This document shows, in pieces, positions 35,201-49,400 of a stretch of DNA of 64,000 bases. Position numbers and translations under genes: made by a program. Below the pieces are notes generated by a model, which was not told where the DNA came from, did not search any database, and saw nothing but the letters and a program-made list of their open reading frames with translations. How positions within the stretch are numbered: position 1 is the first letter of the stretch; the number at the start of each line of letters is the position of its first letter. The stretch lies in assembly GCA_040954595.2 (NCBI GenBank), contig CM082588.2, positions 6,076,001 to 6,140,000 on the forward strand, given 5' to 3'. This DNA comes from Balanoglossus misakiensis. Taxonomy: Eukaryota; Hemichordata.

Positions 35201-36985
35201 TTCACACACTGTAGGCTGTTTTAAACTTGTACGTTATCTTTTGGGGAATTGCCAAACATTCCTAAAAACGGCTGATTAGTATTTCACATCGTATTGAACA
35301 ATTTGCCATAAAACAATAAAATGGAGGGGCTTTGGCAATTTTTATCTTAGGGACTTTTACTTTAGGATAGCTTTTACTTTAGGATAGCTGCGCAAACCCA
35401 AAAACAACTTGTACGTTATCTTTTGGGGAATTGCCAAACATTCCTAAAAACGGCTGATTAGTATTTCACATCGCATTGAACAATTTGCCATAAAACAATA
35501 AAATGGAGGGGCTTTGGCAATTTTTATCTTAGGGACTGTTTACTTTAGGATAGCTGCGCAAACCAGAAAACAACTTGTACGTTATCTTTTTATGAATTCG
35601 TCGATTTATGACAGTGTCTGAAACCCCATGTGGGTCCTGACCTTTATATTGAGAAGAGTGTCAATTTTAGACCAGCAGGCGGATTACATTTGAACGCAAG
35701 GTGGTAAAACGCGGACAAACAGTTCCAACTTTCCCCGTCTACATTAAAATGAAAAATATAGTCTGACAAAAAATAATTCCTATACACTAAACCTTGCTTA
35801 AGCTTGTTTGTTCTAGTGTCGTTTTATGCCTAGAAACCATGCACCCAGTCGGAATTTGCTCGGTAGAAACACAACAAAGAACAGTGAGTGCTTTTGCATT
35901 TTATTGCAACTCAGTAATCCCGGTATTAAAAAGAACAATCACAGACGTCAAAGGCCTACAATATGTTTACACATCATTAGCCTTACGGTATAATACTTTG
36001 TAGAATGTTAACTCTTTTATGGCAACTGACTGTGTTAACGTGGTGGTCAGCAGGCGAAGTATTGATTCGTGAAACCAAGGTAACTCTTCTAACAAATACC
36101 TGCCACTATTTCTCACTATAAAGATCGCTTTCAGTCCAGTGTTTAAGTGTCATTCCAAACTCAAACTTTGCATAAGTAGTCAGGGCATATGTTTAATGTA
36201 TAAGAGTTACCATAAAATGTTATTGTCCTTTGTTTACTTTGGAATAGCTGCTCGAAGCAGAAGTGAACATGTATGGTATCTTTAGGGTAATTTACAATGA
36301 TTCCTACGATCGCATGTTTTGTATTTCGTATCTTTCTGAACAATGTACCATAAAACTATTAAATGCAGGTCTATAGTTATTTCGAATCTTGAGGAGGGTT
36401 TAACTTAGGGGAGCCAAGTGTCAACTTGTGCGGTATCGTTTGGATAATTGCCAGTTAATTCCTACAAGGGCATGTTTTGTATTTCTTATTTTTCTGAACA
36501 ATGTACCATAAAACTATTAAATGCGGGTTCTTTGGTATTTCGAGTCTTATACATGTTTACTTTATGATAGCTGCACAAATCAGAAAACAACTTGTACGTT
36601 ATCTTTTGGGGGGAATTGCCAAACATTCCTAAAAACGGCTGATTAGTATTTCGCATCGCATTGAACAATGTGCCATAAAACAATAAAATGGAGGGGCTTT
36701 GGGAATTTTAATCTTGGGGACTGTTTAGTTTATGATAGCTGCCCAAATCAGAAAACAACTTGTACACTGTCTTTTGAGGAATTGGTTGACCTGTACTACT
36801 AGTAGTGTCCGAAAAAGGCCGCCTATGTGGCTCCTGACCTTTATATTGAGAAGAGTTAAATTGTAGACCGGCAGGCGGATTACATTTGAACGCAAGGTGG
36901 TAAAACGCGGACAAACAGTTCATGCTTTCCTCGTCCACGTAATTATGAAAATCACAGTCTGATGTACATTCAAACCATGTCACTT
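32230..36985. repeat. Nested tandem repeat: ~167-bp units within 1.3-1.46-kb units
   Basis: The small unit, about 167 bp, includes GGACTGTTTACTTTAGGATA, ACAACTTGTACGTTATCTTT, GCCATAAAACAATAAAATG and GGGGCTTTGG. Several copies are grouped with a distinct segment containing CTAGAAACCATGCACCCAGT. That larger module recurs with anchors at 33035, 34331 and 35794 (spacing 1296 and 1463 bp) and ends in a partial fourth copy near 36980. A sub-block with CAATCAATCAATC and GACGCCAATATCCAGAG is present twice (33688, 35131). The short frames repeated in each module begin with TTG and are probably not translated. A stray piece of the small unit lies at 41833-41955. Confidence 0.93.
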
Positions 36986-38645
36986 ATTTTTTAGTGCTGT
37001 TTTATGCCTAGAAACCATGCACTCAATACCAAGTCGAAACACAACAAAGGAGAGTGGGTGTTTTTGAGTTTTATTACAACTCGGTAAATACAAACATCAC
37101 AAGGCATATATATGCATACAGTATTAGCGCTACGGTATAATACTTTCCTTATCCAAAAAAATTATTTATTTATGATAGCAGAATAAAACTTAAGCATGAC
37201 ACAGAGCAATCTGTAGATTCTTACGTTTCAAAGTGTCATGATAGTAGAATTGGAGAAAAAGTCCAATCGGTAGAAGTCAATTTCTACGAAAAAAAATATA
37301 AAATAATTGTTACATTGTATTTAGTGAAATGTACATACAAAAAAAGAGAAAACGTTATGCGTTCAAAATGAAACTCTTGGTGTAAAATTCTACATTAAAT
37401 TAAATATGTGCGAAGTGGCATTCCCGGGATAAATTTAACGCAAGCGTTATCCCGTGCATCATTCTATAAGTGCATTCATCATGCAGCTGGTTCAAGCTAT
37501 GACCTAGTTGACTAGAAAGTCTATTTTCAACAGTTAATACGTAAAAAGGTTTACTTCTTTCCCTATTTATTATTTCTATTTTTCTTAAAGGGTGTTGTAA
37601 TACTTCTCTCACACTGCTGTGTTCATATAAGGGGGCAACGAAAAGGCAATATTCGAAAAATCACTCAGTAACTAACGTTACTTAAAATATAATTGGTTTC
37701 TCCAACGTTAAAAGCATGATCTGTCAGTGACTCTGTACGATTAACAAAAATTTCGGTCACTTTTCGAGCGATACTATTGTTAATTATTTTTGAAATTGGA
37801 CATCAATTATACATGTAGGCTACATCACCGAAAATCACTCAAAGTAGAATAGTAGATATTTATCACAACGTGTATAATAATTAACCGTTTGACATCTGGA
37901 CAACGGCCATTTGCATTGTTGACACCTATTTGTTAAGCTGTGAACTCATTCAGAAAAGTGCTATATGGGGGGGGGGGGGGGATTGTGCACCATTTCCGAC
38001 AAGACGTATTAGTCAGGATGTGGGTCAGTATTAGGCCTACCGATTTATGTAAAAAAGTAAAATTTGGCAAAAATCACAACTTTTCATGCAATGCCACCTT
38101 AAAATGTATACCCATGCACAAAACGCATAATTATACAGTTCTATGCTTGCCTATCAGAGACGTTGAAGTACATAAACATAGCTAGCGTCTTTTAGGTTTG
38201 CGTCAAATACAAGATACGAAAAATATTCTTAGAAAAAAACAGACTGTTTATAGTTTCATTGCGTTTCACAGGAAAGGACGTATAAAAGTCGTGAATAAAT
38301 TTTGAACAAAATACGATCATACATTGTTCCGAAATGACATTAAACAGAAAAAAAAATAAGAATATACATTTTAACGACATCACCCATAATGCAACAGAAA
38401 CGATTAATAGTGATAGGTTTCATTTGTTGAATTCTAATAAACGGACTGCGTTTTAACGTGTATTCTATTTTAGGGTTAAATCACATTTTGTACGGTTTGG
38501 AAATGAGCATCACCCCAACTTCGTGTATGAACGATTGAAGTTTGTTTTCAAAAGCAGACAGTGGGACAGTATTCTTGACTTTATATGTCCCCAAAAATGT
38601 TGATGGTGTTCTCATCAGTGAGTCACTCATTTTACTTATTATAAG
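36986..38645. other. Intergenic, 3' flank of the receptor kinase gene
   Basis: AT-rich DNA with a G11 run at about 37968. No exon recognised. The 3' untranslated region of the kinase gene must begin at 38645 going left; I did not find a convincing polyadenylation signal. Confidence 0.55.
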
Positions 38646-40346
38646 TTATAGACATGACTCGGTGTGAACCACGACTTGCAATTTCTCACCAGAAGGCCAC
38701 ATCTCTTTTGATATATTTACATACAGATGATCCTCGAAATCTTTCATCGCCATGTATTCCTGTAGAAATATTGCAATGAAGATTGTGCATGAAGACCACC
38801 TCTTTATGATACTGACTACTTAAAATTCTAACTTAGTTATAAATGTTCTACAAATTGAAGTGTGTCCTGTCCTACATTGCAAATTTCTTACTTAATTGAT
38901 CGCATGAAAAAGTGGCAATAACTGAAAATTGGAATGAAATAATAAGTACATTGTAGTTGGTTTTCGTGAACAAGGGTTTGGTCTTTCAATCATAAACTTT
39001 CGTAATTACCACTATGACACGAGAAACATCAAAATATATGTCTTTAAGAACACACCTTCGTGACGTCATTAGCCATCTCGCCCACCACCAAACATATGTC
39101 AGAAAAGGATGGTCTACTTCCAGCGCGTTGCAGCCAACATTTCAGCATAACTTCATAGCTGAAAAAGTAACATTGCACACAAAATCTGTTACCGTATTTT
39201 TCAAGGGGAAATAAACATTTTAGATATTATACTGCTATACTATTACATACACGGGAATTAATCGCGAACGTGCACACATAAACGATGTTTTCATCTTAAT
39301 TTGAAAAAGTTGACTCATGCTTACATCTCTTTACTACAGTGACGTGGCTTTTGCAGCCTGTCCCCTGCACGTAATTTCTTTATAACCTGTGATGCTGTCA
39401 AATGCGCATATGGCGAAGAACCTATAAAAACGTAAGAAAGTAAGCTAATGAATGAATGAATGATCTAATGAATGAATGATCTAATGAATGAATCAATCAA
39501 TCAATCAATCAATCAATCAGTGAGTGAGTGAGTGTGTGAGTGAGTGAGTGAGTGAGTGAGTCAATGAGTCAGTCAGTCAGTCAGTGAGTCAGTCAGTCAG
39601 TGAGTGAGTGAGTCAGTCAGTCAGTCAGTCAGTGGGTGGGTGGTTGTTTAGGTGTGCTGACTGATTGATTGACTGGTTTATTTATTTATTTCCTGCCTTC
39701 ATTTACATGTCTTCCTGACGTTTGCGGAACACACAAAGAATGTATGAATCTCACTGTCATGTAAATTACTGACTGACTCAGATATTAAGCTGAATGTCCT
39801 ATGGAAAGCAAACTTAGTCTACGCCAAAATTAGCAGAATAATAATCGTTCAGTCTACATCTAGTATTTTCAAATTGGGCCACTGATTGTCTTACCAAGTG
39901 TTGCTATTTCCCACAGTAGAACTCCGTATGACCAGACATCACTTTTAATCGTGTACTTGTAGTGCATCAATGATTCTATGGCCATCCACCTAATTGGCAA
40001 ACGACCCTGAAAACAGAGGAACGCATACCATTTCACTCCCTATGGACAGATACCTTTCGCTGGTTTTATGATTTTCACAACATTTAATGTATCGGTACCC
40101 TCAAAGTAATAGATAAAACGAGAGACCAACATAACAATGCGCGTTTACTTGCCTTGGGTTTACAGAAGTAAACAGGGTTTTCACTGACATTTCTAGCAAA
40201 GCCGAAGTCTGAAATCTTGCAGCACATATTTTCACCCAATAAAACATTCCTTGTCGCTAGATCCCGATGAATGCACTGAAATTTATACAATTAAAATGAC
40301 CACCATACTCGTAGTAGTCGCCGTCATCATTATCATCACCACCACC

Positions 40347-40441
<95 letters not shown>

Positions 40442-43400
40442 TTCAGAATGTTGTTAAATACTAGTAGTAAACTGTTAATAGATTATGACTCATGATTACA
40501 TTACATTTTATACATCCAAAACGATTACCAAACTACCATCATTTAATCAACTTGTTCAGATTTTCTTGTTCGTTACATGTTACCTCTTTCGACGCAATGA
40601 AAGACATGCCCTTGGCAATCTGCCAAGCGAACTGCAGCAGGTCATATGCGGTGAGGTCTCGACAGTTCGGGTAGACATTCTGATAGCTTTGGTTTGATCT
40701 GTTCTTAACCAAGTAGTCTTGTAAGTTGCCATTAGGTGCTAGTTCGAGGATTATACACGGGGGACCTGTGTGCATCATTAACAGTATTATTGCACTAGGA
40801 ACCTCCATTACAAACAATTTAGTTCAATCATGATATAAAGTGAAGTGAAGTGATGTCTCAACATTTGCGAGTTGGAGAATGTAACTGTTATAAAGTATTT
40901 TTTCTTTATTCAGAGGCTTCACCTAAGCTTGTGCCTATATATAGCCGTATTGCAGGCGTCTTATCAGCACCGGATTACGTCAGCTACACACAGCTCTACA
41001 CAGTCTTAGGCTGCATTCACAAACACCTCTGGAGGGGGGGGGGCGGGAGAATTCAATTTTTTTTACCGTTAATTTTCACATGCCCCCCTCAACAACCCGA
41101 AATATTTTCAAATCCCCCCCTTCCGAACTGCTAAAATTTTCAAATCCCCCCCCCCCCATTTTCTTTCACACAGCAAAACACATAACCTATCTATCTTGTA
41201 AAAAAGAAAAACAGCGCTCTCATGAAAAGAATTTGAAACTGATGTTTCCCCTTATCAGTGGGTATTAAAACTGAACATTGTTTCTATTTTTTAAGTATTT
41301 TGTATTCTGTGTTGGGAGACATTGTAAACTGAGAAGTGAAGGGGGTGGGTTTGGGAGGGGGTGTCCCCCTCCCATGTAAGAAAATTTTACAAAATACAGA
41401 GTTCAAAACTGCATATTAATGAACCCAAAAGCAAATTAACTCAACTACCGGTATGTTGGGGAGGACAAATTTAACCTTCGGGTCTCAAAGTTAGCATTGG
41501 GGGGGGGGGGGGGGCAAGTCCCCTGACCTGGGACACTAGATAAACCAGTCAATGATTTAAAGGTGATGATGAATGACGGGGGTGGGGGTGGGAGGGGGTG
41601 TCCCCCTCCCACATGAGAAAACATTATATTATGAAGGGTTCAAAACTGCATTTTTGTGGACTCAAAATAAATATTTAGTCCTCAAAGTTTTCAAGTCCCC
41701 CCCTTTACAGTCCCTAAATTATTTCAAATCCCCACCTTACATACCTTAATTTTTTTCAAATCCCCCCCCCCCTCAATTCTCCTGCCCCCCCCCCCTCCAG
41801 AGGTGTTTGTGAATGCAGCCTTATTGTAATATCATTGTGAACAATGTGCCATAAAACAATACAATGGAGGGGCTTTGGCAATTTAATCTTAGGGACTGTT
41901 TACTTTAGGATAGCTGCGCAAACCAGAAAACAACTTGTACGTTATCTTTTGAGGAGAGGTCATTGAGTTCAATGATATTACAATAAGACGGTGACCTCTC
42001 TGTGCAGTGTTAGTTTCCCTCGTGATATCGTTTCGCGAACGCAGAATAATACATGTACGAATAATAACGACACAGCTCGTGCGCAGATGTCAGAGAGCCT
42101 TGTTATTACTGCAAATGTTCTCTCTGATTTGACGAAATTAAAGTTTCAAAGGTAGTGTCTTGATTGTTAGTAAAGTGATGCGGCATTGATGAAATAACCC
42201 AGAGACGGTCGTTCATTGCCCAAATTACGCATCCTTTGACATTCAAATTAGGTCATGTTGGATCAGAAGTCTAGGTCAGAGGTGGCGAGATCGCATAGGC
42301 TATATTCAAGAACGCTGGCGATAGCGAGGGATGTTTGTAACCTTCGGGGTTCCCAAATATAATGTCAACTATTTTTTTATTTTTCTAACTATAGTTGGGC
42401 GTGATAACAAAATGGCGTGCTTAAAATGCAATAAAATGCTCAGCTCTAGCGCATAGGGCAGAAAGTATTCCGTGTTTTTATAATTGCATATGTACTCATA
42501 ATTACCGAAATTAATTTAATGGCAACGTGATTAGTTTACACTATAACGAACTGCAACTGGCTGGATAAAAATAATGTGTATATGTGACATATAAATATTT
42601 TATTAGGATTACAAGGCGAGTTTAAAATTGAGAGAAGTCATTTACCTCATCAGGCTATCACATATAGAAAATAACAGTTTAATTTTCGTGAGGACTTTAT
42701 CGACAGGAAATGTGCATTACGTATTGTCATCTAGTCTAGAATCTATCCGTTCGTAGTCGCATTCACCCTACGAACGGATAGATTCTAGACTAATTGTAAT
42801 CAGCCTGATAATTTGTTCTTAAAATGAATAAACAGATTATTATTTTGGGAGTGATTCAGAGAAATATTGTTTGGTTACGTAAGGTTTATAGTGTTTTACG
42901 TTTATATTTACTGCACATCAAACAAAAGACACAAAAAATCTTTGTCAATATATTATTGCAAGTTTAACATCAATAATAATATATCAACTTGCTAACCTAT
43001 AGGATTCGTTCAAAACTCGACTTATAAGAAAAAATATAAGTAAATAACACTTTAGGACGCCCATTCATAAGGTAAACGCTTTAAATACGTGGAGACAAAA
43101 TAAATATTTAAATGGTGTTCTGGAGAAATGAAAGGCGTGTAAACCCATAGTAGTTTATTTGGAAAACAGACATGGTATAAAATTTTCAATGAATCAGAGA
43201 CTTGGCAAATAATCTTGTACGGCTCAAATTCAAGTTGATGTACATGTACACGTCAACATTGGCGTATATATTTGTGGATCAAGTGTGCAATATATTTTAT
43301 TTACTGCAGTTAATATATAACACATACAACAATGACTCAAATTAAATATAATAATGTCAAGTGCTTATACCTGATTGCGTATGGCTGCCGAGAAGTGCCA

Positions 43401-46400
43401 CGACATTCGGATGACTTGATCCTAACAATTCCATTATTTGTAATTCTTGAAAGAAATTCTTCCTGTCGTGAACAGAAGCACCTTCTGGTTTAAAGAATAC
43501 ATTGTTAGAATGTGTTGAAGGAAACAGCAAAACAACGCAGGCACTATTGCGAAAAGAATACAATTTTATTAAACCAGAATATATACACTTATTAAAACCG
43601 AAATTATTACAAAGTCATGAAATACAATGTTTATACATTGTAGTAAGGAAATACAGCTGAAATGTAATGTCTTAGGTTACCATACCTCGCAAACGCTTAA
43701 CAGCAACCTCAATATTTCCTAATTGTTCATTGATATTTTTCGCCAATGCTTTCCAAACAACGCCAAATTCTCCTTGTCCAAGGTAGCCATTCTCACAGAA
43801 AGTCAGTTGACCATACTCAAACTCGAACTTGTCGAAAGTGGAACGATGGTCGTTACTCAGAAGCGGACGTGCCCACTCGAAGTGATTAAGTTCATAGAAA
43901 ATGTCCTTGATTTAAAGAGGAGTAATAGTTCTATGTTACTTTGTGTAATTTATTTAATAAATATACCTTGAGTCAAGGGTTATCTCTTGCAGTGATGAAA
44001 ATGTGTAAAATCACAGACAAATATTTTCTATTTGTTGTGGTAGAATTATGTGTTTCTTTTGATGTGGACGGTTTAATCTCTTATGTGTCTTGCATCCAAC
44101 GTAAAAACGTTATAATTGTATATTTCATGTTAAAGTAATATTGGCGTTTGCAATTCACAATGCACTTATACGTGTTCCTTATCCGTGTTTTTTCAAGTCA
44201 CACTATTATTATTATTGGCAGCATTTTAAATAATTACAGATGTTGTTGGGTCATCCATCATCTCTTCCTGCTCCCCGGAATCAATATTCTGAACTAAAAA
44301 CACATAAGGCAGGTACTACGAATTATTGCGTTCGTTTTGAAACCATTATATACACATTAATTTGCATATATTCTTGCTGTGTACGCGTACCGCTGTTCAG
44401 TTTTAGGACTTTGTTTCTTGGATCGGGTTATTTGCTTACCTTGTATGGTTATGATTATTTACCTCGCTTTAATAATCTAAAATATATATGTTATTCATAT
44501 TGGTACTGATTGATTATTTGGGTTGCATGTCAAGGGTATGGATGTAATACGTGGATACTTACTGATGCCACACTTGATCTGCTGTTATATCCTTCATCTT
44601 TAGAAACTGAAATCTTCACTTTCGCGGACTGTTTATTAGAGCTCTGGAAAAAAACGACGCGAAACGTTATGTTTTCCATGAAGTAACTTGGTTACACAAT
44701 GTTTTATTGTTTGATAGAGTGATCAGCTAACAAAACAAAGGTCACAAACGTACAAAAGTAAAACCTCGCTACCTTACACAAACATGATTAGAAACATGTT
44801 TTTTAAAACTGTTTATATACTCTATAGAGTCAACTAAGAATCTGAATTCTATACTCTCAATTTAATGGAAGGTTTGTGATTTGTCGCTTCCTACTGAAAT
44901 ATATTTGGAACTTTAGGGACGTCGTCAAAGATGACATGTTAGAAATGATGTCATGCTTACCGGCGTTTCATCGTCCTCTGTGGACGCGCTAGCATATGCT
45001 CCTCGGGGTCTGTGCCTGTGTGTTCTCCTGTATATAACACACGCCACCAATACTGCGAGGATTACAACTACCAGCAACGATGCCGAAATTATCGAAATGT
45101 GTTTTTCCCCGTAGCTGCTGGACACTTTAGATGTGTAAGTACCTGTTTAAAGCAAAAACAACAACAACGACGCCATTAGATTTTATATTTATTTATTTAT
45201 TTATTTATTTATGTATTTATTTATTTATTTGAAATTAATTGTTTTACGAGATAAGAACGACATCTGTAGAGTTTTCTTGTTTTAAAAATATATCTTTATT
45301 GACACTTTAAAAGGTGTACAAAACACATCATTTAACGACTTGGCCTAACTTGAAACAATGACTATAGATAAGGAGTCCTTAATCATCTATAAATACGATT
45401 TGTGTGAACAGACTTCGTACATGTTTATTTTCAATCTACACTTGCTCAGAATTCGAAAGCATTCCAGGCATACAGAGCAGAATAATATGTGTACATTTAA
45501 CTCCGCATCCCTTTGACACGTATTCCTCTATAGAGTGAAAAAGTTCTACCATGGGATATGCCCTGACTGAAAAACGTGTGTTTACAATGACACAAATTTT
45601 TCCCCATATTCCCATTAAGCTACTGATGCATGTATGGATCGCCGCATGTTATTCTGTGTGACTATATCCTTCGATAATTATGGCCGAGTTCTCCTGTCAT
45701 ATACATACATGTATTTGTAAAAGGAAATATAAGCTGAAATAAAAAAGTTCGCGTTTTAATAATATCGTCAATATTCCCTAGAACTATTAACTGGTACACG
45801 TCTGCCTCCCTGGAGTGAAATAATACCACTTATGCTCACACAAATACTGTTAACACGTTGGTGGGTAGTTTGGCCATGATAATAACACGCTGTAACTTAA
45901 AGGTCAATCGTTACCTTGTGTCGTCGACGTGCTCAAGGCTGATGAAATTTGTGAAGTTCTTATTCCTGTCGTCGACGGCCCTTTAAAGATAAAAAATCAT
46001 AATGACGTCACTTCACTAAGTCACGTTTGATAAATACAATTGCGACCATTAATCTACCATTCATGACATAATAATAATAATAATAATTTATTTGTATAGC
46101 GTCAGTATCCACAAAAAATGTGATCAATGACGCTTAAAGCAAAAGTACAATACAACAAATGGCTAAAAAACAGATTTAAAAAATAAAGTTTTAACATTTG
46201 ATTTAAAAACAGATAAGTCTGGTGCTTGGCGAATGGTGAGTGGAAGATTATTCCAAAGAATTGGAGCAGCAACAGTAAAAGCACGATCACCATAACTCTT
46301 GGTGCGTGATCGAACAGGGCGGAGTTTGAACTGATCAGCTGACCTTAAATTGCGACACGGAACATATAGATTAGTCATGCTAGAAAAGATAGATTGGACC

Positions 46401-49400
46401 AAGTTTATGAATGGATTTAAAAATGAGAACTAACATCTTAAAAACAATACGCTCTGTAACAGGTAGCCAGTGCAACTGATACAAAATTGGAGTGATGTGA
46501 CAGGTGATTTTTGAACGAGTTACAATTCTAGCAGCAATATTCTGAACGCGTTGGATACGGTTGATTGAATACTTCGGGAGCCCAAATAAAAGTGAATTAC
46601 ATGAATCAATTCGAGACGTAATGAATGCATGAACTAATTGCTCTGTAGCAGAATGAGATAAATATTTGCGGATAAGCGCAATGCGACGTAAATGAAAAGT
46701 GGCAGAGCGGCAGATCTGTCCAATATGTGGCTTCATTGTCAGACAAGAGTCAAGGATCACTCCAAGGCTCTTAGCCTGACAATGGACGGGAATCAGAGAA
46801 TCGCCAACACGAATTTCTGAAATCCCTCTAGCAGACAGATCACCCAAAATACCAGAGAAAATAACAAATTCAGTCTTATCATCGTTTAAGCACAAGAAGT
46901 TTTCAGACATCCAAAACCTAACATCAGATATACAAAGTTCAAGATTTGAAACAGTTCTTGCTGCGTTGTCTTTACTAAAAGACATATAAAGTGAAGAGTC
47001 ATCTGCATAAAAACTATAAAGACAACCATGACTTTGAACTAATTCACCTAATGGAGACGTGTACATATTGAAAAGTATGGGACCAAGAACTGATCCCTGT
47101 GGTACCCCAGTGTCGAGCGGATAAAAAGGTGATTGGGTGGAATTTACAAGTACACACTGACATAACGACATAATAAAGACAAAAAATGAACGAAAAATTA
47201 CCTTTTGTGGTTTTCGAGGCAACCGATCTTGCCAGGGATGTGCCTTCCGTCGTGACAAAATTGGTTGTCGAATTACCTATTTAATAGACGACTCTTCCAT
47301 GACAAAATACCAGCTAAAAGATGATTTTCCGCGTAAGCGAATGGGCTGGCGCTTAATTAAGTTAAAATCGCGGTAAATGAAATGAAAACTCTTTTCGTGA
47401 ACTATACGATTGCTTCAAGGTGCTAATCCTTGAAATATTAGTCTACCAAGACTTGCAATGGCTTTTAAACTAAAATCGTAAACAAAAAATTATCTAAAAA
47501 TTTATGACCATGCCATTAATAATACGCTAATTAGGAATTAATAAGGAATCGAAAATGATCGTAATGCAGAGCTCACACTCTGCTTCATCTTGCGACTATA
47601 TAATAACAAGCGACCGATGAGATGTTTATTGACATTCGCCAGGAAAGGTAAGGGACCGTTCAGTTTTTACGGCCGGGGGGAGGCGGCAAAATCCAGGGGG
47701 GGTCACTGAAATTTTTAAGTCCACAAGGGGGGGGTCATCTGTTTTTTTAAACGTTTAGGGGGGGTCACATACTTTTGCCACCGAACTTTTGCTTTTGAGT
47801 CCACAAAATTGCAGTTTCGCGCCCTTTACTTTACAAAATTTTCTCATGTGGGAGGGGGACACCCTCTCCCACACCCACCCTCTTCATTCTCCGCCACATT
47901 TCATTTTTTTGCTGGTTTGTCTCAGAGTGCTTGCCACCCCAACCCCACCGATGATAATATTAGGAGAATAATCGTTTAAAGGGACAAAGTCTCTCTTTCG
48001 CAAGCCTTTTTCAATTAATTATGTCTGATACAAGACACCATTCATGTTATTCTACATGTGGATATATAGAGAATCCACAATCAACGACACACAACTTCCA
48101 TCCCGTTTATAGGATATGAGAGAAAAAATCTCGCCAAAATGAGTAAATGGTAAACACCGATTATTCATTTTGGCGATTTTTCACTCTTGTGTCTACAAGT
48201 TGGATGGAAGTTATGTGTGGTTGAACGTTGATTCACTATATATCCACATATAGACTAATATAAATGGTGTCATGTATCAAATATAATTAATGGGAAAAGG
48301 GCAGCGAGAGAGAGACTTTGTCCCTTTAAACCATTTTGCATAACTGATAGATGCATTTTCTATATACTAGAATTCGAAGTATGTAAATGATGATCATTAT
48401 AAATGATGTCATGACGAAGATGACGCCAAATCTTCTAACTTTAAGTGTAGTAGCAAAAAGTAAAATTGGTCCTCCCAAACATTGAGATAATTTTCTTTTG
48501 AGTTCATTAAAATGCAACTTTGCGCACCGTATTTTACAAAATTTTCTTCCCCTCCATTCTTCGCCACATTGCATTTATACACTGGTAAAATTACAATTTG
48601 TCCTCCCGAACATTGAGTTAATTTGCTTTTGAGTTCATTAAATTGCAACTTTGAGCACCGTATTTTACAAAATTTTCTACCCCCCTCCCACACCCCCTCC
48701 CACACCCACCCCGTCACTTTTCTTGTTTTACCGATTCTAGCGACTATTGTATTGACTTGTCATTTTAATTTGTTAATAGATTTCTCTATTGCAACGATAT
48801 ACTATTATATACTTTAATAATATTGAAAACCGATGACACAAACTTGCCGCCCCCCCTGCCGTAAAAACTGAACGGTCCCTAAGTGGGGACTTTGTACAGT
48901 AAATATTATAGTTGACTGAGCATCTGACAAATCCATGTACTTCTTTTATATAATTAAATGACATAAGCTTAAAACACAGAATGTGGGCGCTAGAGACCCA
49001 GATAAACACGGCGGGCGTATCCCGAAGTTCGAACCGAGTTTATATTACAGATATCAAAATTGAATATAATGGATGAGGTGTGTTGTTTATTGGCGACGTT
49101 GTTTTTTGGGCTGTCGACAACTGAGAGGATCAATATCTGACCTTTGCATTTGGCCTGTAATTGTAAACTTTAAGTATGTTGAAGGCCGGTACAGAATGAT
49201 TCAACCCCCAGGGATAGGTGAGGATTTTCTGTTTGTGTGAAGAAATCAAGTGGTCTATATTAATGCAGGGTCCGTCGAATTAGTAGTCGATGGTTTTTAG
49301 CACGTAGTTATTGTTTTATTTAAATTAGTTTGACGCACTGGTTACAGAAAGGTATCTGATTGGCCATTGTTGACTAATAAGTTTCCTATTGCAAATATTG

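Noticed and set aside
40251-40457. Poly-Ile frame, and likewise the poly-Met and poly-His frames at 57334-57773
   Set aside because: Pure trinucleotide microsatellite in introns.
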